Positions 27,420-35,146 of a stretch of 64,000 bases of DNA are shown one piece after another. The notes beneath the pieces were generated by a model. That model was not told the origin of the DNA, made no database searches, and saw nothing but the letters and a program-made list of their open reading frames with translations. This DNA comes from Rikenellaceae bacterium (GTDB lineage: Bacteria; Bacteroidota; Bacteroidia; Bacteroidales; Rikenellaceae), in the NCBI GenBank assembly GCA_009783565.1, contig WRDF01000006.1, positions 62,001 through 126,000 on the forward strand, written 5' to 3'. Each line of letters opens with the position of its first letter. Positions within the stretch are counted from its first letter, which is position 1. Position numbers and translations under genes: made by a program.

Positions 27420-28598
27420 TTATAAAAAAGAAGACAAATCGATATCCGGATCGACGTGTGTTCGGGGATAAGTCGTATTCAGGTCCTTGTAAGTATATAT
27501 CTGACTGATATAGTCCAGCAGGGCCGGCTGACTCCAACCTTTATATCCTATTTTTTCCCAAATATCAATGATGTTAGATTCCATGATGTTGCCTATACGG
27601 GCGGGAGCCTGGCAGTCGATTCTCACTTCGCCGTTGGGCCGTATCAGCATTCCGGTGGAGATCGACGACATTCGGTATCTCAGGGATAAGGCGGGGTCGG
27701 TGGGCTTTATCACCTTCATCAGACCTCCATATTGGAGCGTTTTCTTTAATATTGCTCTCCTTATCTGAAAGATATCCCGGTCATCCAAACCGATCTCGTC
27801 CTCGTTTCCGACCGCCCTTCCGGCATACATGAATTCACCAAGTGTTATCTTATATGCGCCCAGATGATATGCCAGATCAATCAGGTCGTCTATTTCATGC
27901 AGGCTTTGCCTGACGATCGTGGAGGCAATTCCTACGGGTATCCCGTGTGCGCGCGCCAGAGAAGCGGCCTTTATGACCTTGCGGAAACTTCCTTTTGCTC
28001 CGCGAATATAGTCGTGCGTATGTTCGGTAGCTCCGTCTATGCTTAACTGAAACCATGCGTAATTGTACTTGGCAAATTTAGAGATGTTTTTCTCCGTAAT
28101 ATTCATTCCATTAGTAATGAAAATGAAGTGAGTTCCTACTTCATGAAAAATATCCATGATTTTGAAAAGGTCGTCGCCCAACATCGTCGGTTCGCCGCCG
28201 CTGATAATGATCTGTGGAATACGGATCGCTGCCAGCTGTTCCGCCGTCTCCAACCATTTTTCAATCGGTATGTCTTTATTCTCCTTGTTATTGTCCAATC
28301 CCGACTGATTATAACACTGAATACATGCTTGATTGCAGCGTGACGTCAGTTCGAATTGGGCAGAAAAAGGTTTCGGATAGCTATTAATATATAGGAAGTT
28401 TCCGCTCGTATCGTTTTCGTATTCACGTTCGCTCTGAACCTTTTTCTTCATGTTCGTCCTTATCTGTCGAACAATATCGAGATGTTCTTTATCGATTGTG
28501 CCGATGCGGCTGTCTATGGGCTTTTCTAATTCCGCCTTTAAAAAATCAATGTAGGAACTCAGAATTTCCAGTTTTCTGTCAGCATATAAAGTAACCAA
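27420..28598 (-). CDS. Radical SAM peptide-maturase-like protein
   Basis: 392 aa. After an 80-residue helical N-terminus comes the radical SAM core with the CX3CX2C motif in TSRCNQACIQCYN (about residues 86-93), GGEPTMLGDD and IDGATEHTHDYIRGAKGSF. The tail has the SPASM-style ending IRPNGEVRIDCQAPARIGNI...IIDIWE but only one cysteine there, so the usual auxiliary Fe-S clusters look incomplete. With the neighbouring RRE protein and small peptide it is a likely peptide-modifying enzyme. The actual modification cannot be read from sequence. Confidence 0.85.
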   Translation of the reverse strand: MVTLYADRKLEILSSYIDFLKAELEKPIDSRIGTIDKEHLDIVRQIRTNMKKKVQSEREYENDTSGNFLYINSYPKPFSAQFELTSRCNQACIQCYNQSGLDNNKENKDIPIEKWLETAEQLAAIRIPQIIISGGEPTMLGDDLFKIMDIFHEVGTHFIFITNGMNITEKNISKFAKYNYAWFQLSIDGATEHTHDYIRGAKGSFRKVIKAASLARAHGIPVGIASTIVRQSLHEIDDLIDLAYHLGAYKITLGEFMYAGRAVGNEDEIGLDDRDIFQIRRAILKKTLQYGGLMKVIKPTDPALSLRYRMSSISTGMLIRPNGEVRIDCQAPARIGNIMESNIIDIWEKIGYKGWSQPALLDYISQIYTYKDLNTTYPRTHVDPDIDLSSFL

Positions 28599-28644
28599 GA
28601 CTGTAATATTTTAAGATTTTACCGCAAAAATAAATGTTTTAATG

Positions 28645-30690
28645 TTAACTATCAAATATTCCTGATAAAATATCGAACAAATAATCTATATTATAACTGC
28701 TATTGATATTTAAATATTCCCTTAAAGGCAGTTGAGAATTATCATTCACATTTTTAAATACATAATAATTAAAAAACGACGTATTATGAAATAGTGCATA
28801 ATGTTGATTGTAGCTTATCGGTACAATGTGAGACAGATCTATTTGCTCCATAGAGTCGGAGCTATCTATAAATTTGCGCAGTTTACGGTATCCTTCTATA
28901 CGATGCCGTTGCCAGGACAACAACTCTGCTCTTGTGTCGCGGAAAACATTGCCGATAATGAATGTGTCGTCCAGTACCGAAAAACATATCCCCGAACATT
29001 CCAGATCGGCTATCGAGTCGCTCACGTAGGCCGCCCTCTCTGCTGCCCGGCAAAAGTCCCGATGCTCGTAATTGGGCAATATGTAATCACGGGGATACAT
29101 TCTCGCTATCTCGATACCGAACTCCTCCTGATTACCGAAAACATATGACTGACCTTCCAGTCGAAAGTTGGTTATGACAAGCGAATTTATATTATAGCGG
29201 TTATTTCGTATGAAATCGATCAATTCATTTGGATGGATATTTTCTTCGCCTGGAAATCCCACGATAAAAAAACAATGAGTAAATATTCCGGCGCTGCGGC
29301 ATTGGCTTAAAATTTCATGTATACGGCCGGCGTCCACTCCTTTATTCATTCTATCCAGCAAATGCTGATTTGGCGATTCCAGTCCGAACGATGCTACTCT
29401 CAGTCCGGAGCTATACAGTTGTTGCCAAAGTTCCGGTGTGAAGTCTTCTTCGAAACGCACCATGCATTGCCACAGAAACTTGTTGCCGCGCGCAATAATT
29501 GTCTCGCTGATTTCTCTCAATGTATTCGGATGTATGCAATTGTCTATCAGTCTGAACTGGTTGATCCCGTAGCGCTCGGTCAAACGTTCCATGTCATCGA
29601 CGAGTAAAGCGGGTCGTTTACGCTGAAAGCGACCGTCGTAATTGCAGTTGATGCCGCAAAATGCGCATTTGCCCCAATAACAACCTTTCGACCCTAATAC
29701 AGGCAAAGCCAGATGCTCTTTCGGTGTCAGATATAGCTTTAATTCATCGGGGTCGAATTGAGGCGTGAACAGGCTGTTTATATCTATATCTGCCGCCTCG
29801 CCGTTTTTCGCCACCGCTTTCCTTTCGAAATCATAATACAGCGCGCCCTTGACTTCGCCGAACTCGATCTTACCACACACGTAATCATACAATTGCATCA
29901 AAGTTCTTTCGCCTGAACCGGAAACGATAAAGTCGAGATATCTGAACGGGAACGGGTTTTCGATCAAAGCCGAAATTAAATATGGCATTATGGCTCCGCC
30001 CATTACGATTTTCAGGTCGGGCTTGCGTTCTTTCAGCAGGCGCGCCAGACATAAAGACGAAGTAAGTTGTGAGTAGCCGCAAACACTCAGTCCGACGAGT
30101 TTTGTCTCTGAAATATCTATATCGGCAACGAATCGTTCCAGATGAGTATGAAATGGATTTGTATTGTGGCTTTCTCCGACCCTGCGCTCCAAATCCGAGA
30201 GCGTAGGTGTTATCTCAAAACTGTTGTAATCGAGAAAATTGTGGTGAATGCTACCGGTAGAATATACCAAAGCTCCCTCATGGATGCGCCCCGGATAGTG
30301 CGGCGCGCTATATATTCTGTAAACCGTATCGATGAAGCGGTTGATCCTTGTCGCTTCGCGCGGAGATATCGTGCCGTGCCGGAGTCTCTCGATCGTCTTA
30401 TCCACAGCTCCTTTTACTATACCGTAAAGGTCCGATGCAAGCAATAGCTCCGCCCGATGCTCTTCACCCAGGTCTTTTCGGCTTAATAATTCTTCGATCA
30501 CTTTCGCCGACCGGTCTATCTGCTTGTCTGTGAGTATTTCGTCGAGAATGCGAATATTAAGATCTATTCCGCAGCACGGAATATCGCTGCCGGAGAGAAA
30601 TGCCGTGAGCAAAGGAACACTCAGGTATGGCGACGAGGTAGACCAACCCGGCGGGAAAATCAAAAGTATTTCAGAAGAGTCACGCTCCAT
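28645..30690 (-). CDS. B12-binding-domain radical SAM enzyme
   Basis: 681 aa. The N-terminal half is a Rossmann-like cobalamin-binding region (LLIFPPGWSTSSPYLSVPLL, LVGLSVCGYSQL, IVMGGAIMPYL), without the base-off DxHxxG motif, as in several RiPP methylases. The radical SAM core carries GCYWGKCAFCG (about residue 336), a CX4CX2C spacing, followed by FRLIDNCIH, ASFGLESPN and FIVGFPGEE. The 120-residue C-terminus is family-specific. Enzymes of this class often C-methylate unactivated carbons of peptides; here that is inference from context. Cotranscribed with its neighbours. Confidence 0.85.
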   Translation of the reverse strand: MERDSSEILLIFPPGWSTSSPYLSVPLLTAFLSGSDIPCCGIDLNIRILDEILTDKQIDRSAKVIEELLSRKDLGEEHRAELLLASDLYGIVKGAVDKTIERLRHGTISPREATRINRFIDTVYRIYSAPHYPGRIHEGALVYSTGSIHHNFLDYNSFEITPTLSDLERRVGESHNTNPFHTHLERFVADIDISETKLVGLSVCGYSQLTSSLCLARLLKERKPDLKIVMGGAIMPYLISALIENPFPFRYLDFIVSGSGERTLMQLYDYVCGKIEFGEVKGALYYDFERKAVAKNGEAADIDINSLFTPQFDPDELKLYLTPKEHLALPVLGSKGCYWGKCAFCGINCNYDGRFQRKRPALLVDDMERLTERYGINQFRLIDNCIHPNTLREISETIIARGNKFLWQCMVRFEEDFTPELWQQLYSSGLRVASFGLESPNQHLLDRMNKGVDAGRIHEILSQCRSAGIFTHCFFIVGFPGEENIHPNELIDFIRNNRYNINSLVITNFRLEGQSYVFGNQEEFGIEIARMYPRDYILPNYEHRDFCRAAERAAYVSDSIADLECSGICFSVLDDTFIIGNVFRDTRAELLSWQRHRIEGYRKLRKFIDSSDSMEQIDLSHIVPISYNQHYALFHNTSFFNYYVFKNVNDNSQLPLREYLNINSSYNIDYLFDILSGIFDS

Positions 30691-30708
30691 GTTAATATCG
30701 GATTATAA

Positions 30709-32613
30709 TTAATGGGCTAACATTATTAAATCGAGAAGCTGTATTGCGTGAGGCGAGCGAACGGCATTCACAGGATCATTTCGTCCGATTATTTCCATTA
30801 AGGCGATTATGCGCTCTTTGTCCGGATTCGCGGCAGGAAGTCTGCGAATATCATATTCTAATTCTGCATCGGATGGTAAATCTTCGATATTCATTAAATG
30901 AAGCATAAGACGTGGTCTTACCTGGGCAGGGAAAAACTCATGCACTTTATATGCATATTCGTATGCCTTTTCTATGGAGTGAGATTTAAAATGTCCGATG
31001 CTCAGTGCCAATAAAATATCCCGCGAGTGCATCCGGTGACCGAGTGATTCCAGAATTGCAATGCCTTCGGCTGTCTGCGACGCAGATTTGCCGATACCGT
31101 CGCCGCCAAGCCCTATCAGACTGCGTCCTGATATGATTTTAGCGGCAGGGTAGTCCGGGCTTATATCCAATGCACGCAAGGCAAAAAAATTCGCGTTTGA
31201 GAAGTCTCCAGCCGACAAGAACAATCGTGCCTGACTGTATGACCTGACCGCAGCGTATTGCCGTACATATAACCCCGAAGTGACAAATATTGCAACGAGA
31301 AGTCCGGTCGAAAAAATTCTGCCCGTTGTCGCCAAAACAGGGCCCATTATGATTTTAATATCGGCTCTTACGGGAACGAATGCGCATAATATAAGAAAGA
31401 GGATAACGATTATCGGAAATCTTAACGTTTCGTCGAAAAACATATGAAACATGAGGCATAGTGCCGAGAATGCTATAAAATAATTATATGGATTGCCGCA
31501 ACGCAGATAATCGGAGGATAAGATTTTTCTTGCGATCAGAAACAGCACAAAAACGAATATGACGAGTCCTATGACCCCGAATTCTATGGCGAATTTCAGG
31601 AATTGATTGTTGGTCGTTCTGTCCTCGTTCGCTCGCGCTATGAATCTGTGATTATCGCCCGTTTTAAAGAAATCGGCCTGATAATCGAGATATACATTGG
31701 CATATTGCCCATGCCCGATACCAAAAAATGGATGATCGCGCATCATCGAACTCCCGATTTGCATTTTCATCAGCCGCCCTTCGGAACTCGACCGGTCAAT
31801 ATATAAAAACGCCGTGGTGAGCGCCGTGGCCGCTACAATAAAGCCGAATAAAAATCGCCGTCGCTGTCTTCGGTCGAATCTGAAACGTATGGTATAAAAA
31901 TAACACAGAAAAATAGTCCCGACAGAGAGCATAAGACTCAACATTGCGCCTCGTGAGCGCGAGAGCAGCAATGCGAAAACGATCACTGTGATAGCGGCGC
32001 AATAGGCATACCGGCTGCGGGTTTTGCGCCGCCGGTAAAGCAACAGACAACCCGCACCCAAAGCGATGGCAAGATACCCGCCATATAAATTAGGGTATAT
32101 CAGCGTTCCCGTTGCCAGTGTCTTGTATATGCCTTCCGCGTCCTCGTCGAAAGCGTACTGCGCTATTCCCATCAGTGCCTGCAACAACCCCGTGATGAAA
32201 AGTACTGCGATAAAACGTCGCAGAAACCTTTCTTTTTCCGGACGATCCAGGCTTCTTATATGATAATACAAGACCGGCGCGAGCAGCAGTATCAATAAAT
32301 AACCGCGAGAATCGAGATCGACAAATGCTCCGCTCCACAATGCGGACAGAGCAATGACTGCGCAGAATCCTCCCAATGCGATACTCAAAAAATCCGTCTC
32401 GACATATCTTTTATCGCAGCCGGCCCTTTGCCGCCATATGTTTATTATATATAATGGTATGACTGCCGCCAGACCGCTCACGAATACGTAATCCTTTATC
32501 TGCCCTAGCGTGTATCTTGTAATTATGATATTGCCGACGAAAAACGCGATGATTACGATCCATTCTATCACCCGATTTACGCGAACCATGCCGGTCATCT
32601 TGAAGCTAAGCAA
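30709..32613 (-). CDS. O-antigen-ligase-like (Wzy_C) membrane protein with C-terminal TPR
   Basis: 634 aa. There are about 12 TM helices through residue 450. The large periplasmic loop near residue 300 has the ligase-family signature GIGHGQYANVYLDY, and LLSRSRGAMLSLM lies upstream. Residues about 460-620 are TPR-like helices (QARLFLSAGDFSNANFFALRALDISPDYPAA). Such proteins transfer glycans from undecaprenyl carriers; no other polysaccharide genes are nearby, so a glycan or peptide-related role in this cassette is open. It starts 2 bp after the small membrane gene and ends 18 bp before the B12-radical SAM gene. The start may instead be the ATG at 32598 or 32589. Confidence 0.8.
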   Translation of the reverse strand: MLSFKMTGMVRVNRVIEWIVIIAFFVGNIIITRYTLGQIKDYVFVSGLAAVIPLYIINIWRQRAGCDKRYVETDFLSIALGGFCAVIALSALWSGAFVDLDSRGYLLILLLAPVLYYHIRSLDRPEKERFLRRFIAVLFITGLLQALMGIAQYAFDEDAEGIYKTLATGTLIYPNLYGGYLAIALGAGCLLLYRRRKTRSRYAYCAAITVIVFALLLSRSRGAMLSLMLSVGTIFLCYFYTIRFRFDRRQRRRFLFGFIVAATALTTAFLYIDRSSSEGRLMKMQIGSSMMRDHPFFGIGHGQYANVYLDYQADFFKTGDNHRFIARANEDRTTNNQFLKFAIEFGVIGLVIFVFVLFLIARKILSSDYLRCGNPYNYFIAFSALCLMFHMFFDETLRFPIIVILFLILCAFVPVRADIKIIMGPVLATTGRIFSTGLLVAIFVTSGLYVRQYAAVRSYSQARLFLSAGDFSNANFFALRALDISPDYPAAKIISGRSLIGLGGDGIGKSASQTAEGIAILESLGHRMHSRDILLALSIGHFKSHSIEKAYEYAYKVHEFFPAQVRPRLMLHLMNIEDLPSDAELEYDIRRLPAANPDKERIIALMEIIGRNDPVNAVRSPHAIQLLDLIMLAH

Positions 32614-32615
32614 TA

Positions 32616-33035
32616 TTATTTACGCACCTTTTTAGAAGAGATGATCCTCCGTGAAAAAAGAATAAATATTATGGAAATCGCAAATAAGACGGAAATCGTC
32701 AGCCTCAGTGTACTTTCATGTACGGCGAAATACGCCGCTATCTGCTCGTAAAATACGGCGAATAACACAGACGTTATCACGACAAACAATGATGCAATTA
32801 CGAAAAACACGAACGAATGCATCTTATCCGTGTTATTGCGAGACTCGCGAACAGGGTTCTTGCGGATAGAAAAAAACGCTAAGATCACGTAAATGCCCAA
32901 AAGCAGAAGCGTTGTAATTACGGTAACCAGCATGGCCGTGTTCGGTTCTTTGATAAAGTTTAAATACATAAAACCAAAGCAACCCAGCCCGATGAACAAC
33001 ATGAGGGTAAATCCCAATAAAAGTTTCTTCGCCAT
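32616..33035 (-). CDS. Small four-helix membrane protein of unknown function
   Basis: 139 aa with hydrophobic segments at about residues 5-25, 37-57, 75-98 and 110-130, and basic ends (RRIISSKKVRK). I do not recognise the family. It is the first gene of the leftward five-gene operon, reading from a TAnnTTTG element at 33065-33072, and is tightly linked to the ligase-like gene. It may be an accessory or immunity-type membrane protein of the cassette (speculative). Confidence 0.7.
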   Translation of the reverse strand: MAKKLLLGFTLMLFIGLGCFGFMYLNFIKEPNTAMLVTVITTLLLLGIYVILAFFSIRKNPVRESRNNTDKMHSFVFFVIASLFVVITSVLFAVFYEQIAAYFAVHESTLRLTISVLFAISIIFILFSRRIISSKKVRK

Positions 33036-33064
33036 AATACGTAATAGTTGTCGAGTTTATGGCA

Positions 33065-33072
33065 CAAATATA
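33065..33072 (-). promoter_or_regulatory. -7 element (TATATTTG) of the leftward maturation operon
   Basis: Exact TAnnTTTG, with a 30-nt leader to the start at 33035. It is divergent from the promoter at 33121-33153. Confidence 0.6.
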
Positions 33073-33120
33073 TGATTTTTCCGAGAAAAAAAATAATTAT
33101 CGATAATTTTTGGCGTGGTA

Positions 33121-33153
33121 TTTGTGTTATTTCATAATAATTATTTATTTTTG
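33121..33153 (+). promoter_or_regulatory. Promoter of the lipoprotein-peptide operon
   Basis: TTTG at 33121-33124, a 21-bp spacer and TATTTTTG at 33146-33153. The leader of about 60 nt precedes the lipoprotein start at 33220. Confidence 0.7.
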
Positions 33154-33219
33154 CACCCAGTAGTTCTTAGTTGTCGTTATCCTAAAATGTTACATTAACC
33201 ATTTTAAACTAATAAAACC

Positions 33220-33897
33220 ATGAAAAAGTATTTTCCTATCACGTGCGCATTACTGGCGCTGTTATTGATCTTGTCGTCGTGCAATACGAGGCATGACGCT
33301 AACGAGGCTAGTGTCAATGACGATGATGCTTTCTCGATTTCTCAGGCGAGAGATTATTACGAAACTCTCGTTACTACTCGCAGTCAGAGATTTGTCGAGC
33401 AATATCTCTGCGTAAGTTTCACTCCGCTATGGGATGAGGCTAGGTATAGTCGCGCTCAAAACATCGAAAGTGTCGATGTGCCGATCGAGAAATCCACTCA
33501 TTTCATTATTGAAAAAGACAAGAATTTCGTGAAAGCTCCGCAAAGACTGACTATTATCAAAGACAGTTACACCGGAATCGCCAGTTCTTTTCTGACGACA
33601 TTTATTCCCGATGCAAAATTCATGAATTCGACGAATACCGACGAGTATGACCCTCAGGCGTTCGAAACCTCGGGTAACAAGAACAATTATTCGGGACTTG
33701 TTATCTATACGCCTACCGACAGCAGCGAGATTGTCCTTGTAAATGTTTATAAGGACGGACGAAAGGTCGATAGCGCGAATATTTTTGCCGCCGATGCAGC
33801 TTCGAGAAAGCAAGGCTCTAATAAAATATTGAAGTTATTGAGCGGAGTATACGTCTATCCGTATGATGGGTCGGTTGAATTGGCTTCATCAAAATAA
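33220..33897 (+). CDS. Lipoprotein of unknown function in the peptide cassette
   Basis: 225 aa with a lipoprotein signal (ALLALLLILSSC, Cys at residue 21). The mature part is polar with mixed alpha/beta character (QARDYYETLVTTRSQRF, LTIIKDSYTGIASSFLTTFIPD, SGLVIYTPTDSSEIVLVNVYKDG) and has no cysteine-rich or catalytic motif I recognise. It lies 36 bp upstream of the Gly/Ala-rich peptide gene and shares its promoter and terminator, so a partner or immunity-like role for the peptide is plausible but unproven. Confidence 0.75.
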   Translation: MKKYFPITCALLALLLILSSCNTRHDANEASVNDDDAFSISQARDYYETLVTTRSQRFVEQYLCVSFTPLWDEARYSRAQNIESVDVPIEKSTHFIIEKDKNFVKAPQRLTIIKDSYTGIASSFLTTFIPDAKFMNSTNTDEYDPQAFETSGNKNNYSGLVIYTPTDSSEIVLVNVYKDGRKVDSANIFAADAASRKQGSNKILKLLSGVYVYPYDGSVELASSK

Positions 33898-33933
33898 ATT
33901 TCAGGCATTTTTAATTCTTAAAACATTTGAATA

Positions 33934-34218
33934 ATGGATACCAAAGCAATTAAAAAGATTTCTTACGTCACTCCGATTGTAGTCGCAAGTGGGGTGACTG
34001 GTGCATATGCCGCAGCTGAGGAAACCAGTTGGACGTGGTCTCAATTTGCAGGTAATGTCGCGGGCGGTGCGATCGGCGGTGCAGCCGGTGGTGTGGCGGC
34101 GACAGCCATAGCAGCGGGTGTTCCGGTGCCGGGCGCAGGCGCAGCAGCAGCAGCGGGGGCTGTTGCGGGAGCTGTCGCCGGAGCGGCAAGCTATGCATTG
34201 ACGGTAGCTTTTGGATAA
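33934..34218 (+). CDS. Gly/Ala-rich small peptide, candidate modified-peptide precursor
   Basis: 94 aa. Residues 1-38 form a lysine-containing N-terminus, a hydrophobic stretch (ISYVTPIVVASGVTGA) and AYA-AAEETSWTWSQF; this may be a Sec signal cleaved after AYA (residue 26) or a leader. Residues 39-94 are 24 Ala and 14 Gly of 56, with repeated GG pairs (VAGGAIGGAAGG) and AVAGAVAGAAS, like Gly-zipper membrane peptides and class II bacteriocins. There are no cysteines. It sits between a lipoprotein and an ABC exporter and opposite an RRE/radical SAM/B12-radical SAM operon, which makes it the best substrate candidate. It is followed by its own terminator. Confidence 0.75.
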   Translation: MDTKAIKKISYVTPIVVASGVTGAYAAAEETSWTWSQFAGNVAGGAIGGAAGGVAATAIAAGVPVPGAGAAAAAGAVAGAVAGAASYALTVAFG

Positions 34219-34230
34219 TTGCCGTGAAAC

Positions 34231-34284
34231 ATAATGCCGACCGACGCCTCCGTTCGGCGGAAGCATCGGTCGGTATTATGTTTT
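34231..34284 (+). terminator. Terminator after the peptide gene
   Basis: A 14-bp perfect inverted repeat (ATAATGCCGACCGA, 34231-34244, and its complement, 34266-34279) enclosing a second small stem (GCCTCCG/CGGAAGC), followed by GTTTTATT. It separates the peptide unit from the ABC genes. Confidence 0.85.
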
Positions 34285-34439
34285 ATTATAAACGACGAAT
34301 TGGCTGAAAAAGCTCGGAGTTTGCTGGATTTTTTATCTATAAAAATTGTTTTATAAGTTATTTTTTCGTTTTTTCGCGTCGGATCGAGGTGCATTGAATG
34401 AAACTTTGACAGACTTTTTAAAAGACCAAGCAATTTTAT

Positions 34440-35135
34440 ATGAATGTCCCTTTTTTGAGGTTAATCGATGTGTCTAAGCGATATCGGAATGTCGAGGCAT
34501 TGCGTGATGTGAATTTATCTATCGAGAGGAAGCATATTTATGGCCTTATCGGTCCTAACGGGGCAGGTAAGACGACTTTGATGAAAGTCATTCTCGCATA
34601 TGTTCAATATAAGGGGAGGGTGGAATTCGACGGCAAGACGGACAGAACGGGCATCAGCATCAATTACATTCCGGAGGTGATCAACTTTTATGATTACCTG
34701 ACCGGCGAGCAGGCCGTCAAACTTATAACATATCTGCAAGGACGTGACATGAAGCAGATGCTCGCCGCTTTCTATTCATACGCGAAACGGCTGGACTATC
34801 GCGACCATGATAAACTGATACGGGAACATTCGAAGGGGAATCTTCGTAAGTTGATGTTGTTACAGTCTATGGCCGTGGCCAATGATATAATGTTGCTGGA
34901 CGAGCCTTTTTCGGGCCTGGACCCCATGACAGTCGATAAGGTAATCGACTGTTTGTTGTCTATAAAGGCGGAGACAGGGTGTACGATCCTTATAAATACT
35001 CATTTGTTCGACGCCGCAAAAAAACTGTGCGACGATCTCTATTTCATTAAGGGCGGGCGGATCATCGGCGAGGCCCGACGCCCGGAGTATGAAAGCATCA
35101 GTCTTGCGGAGATGTTTGACAACGACAACGGATAA
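34440..35135 (+). CDS. ABC transporter ATP-binding protein
   Basis: 231 aa with Walker A GPNGAGKTT (about residue 38), a signature HSKGN (residues near 125) of the SKG type found in ABC-2-like exporters, Walker B IMLLDEPFSGLD and the H-loop INTHL. It powers the membrane protein encoded 11 bp downstream. In this cassette the pair probably exports the peptide or protects against it. Confidence 0.93.
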   Translation: MNVPFLRLIDVSKRYRNVEALRDVNLSIERKHIYGLIGPNGAGKTTLMKVILAYVQYKGRVEFDGKTDRTGISINYIPEVINFYDYLTGEQAVKLITYLQGRDMKQMLAAFYSYAKRLDYRDHDKLIREHSKGNLRKLMLLQSMAVANDIMLLDEPFSGLDPMTVDKVIDCLLSIKAETGCTILINTHLFDAAKKLCDDLYFIKGGRIIGEARRPEYESISLAEMFDNDNG

Positions 35136-35146
35136 TATCGCGGATA

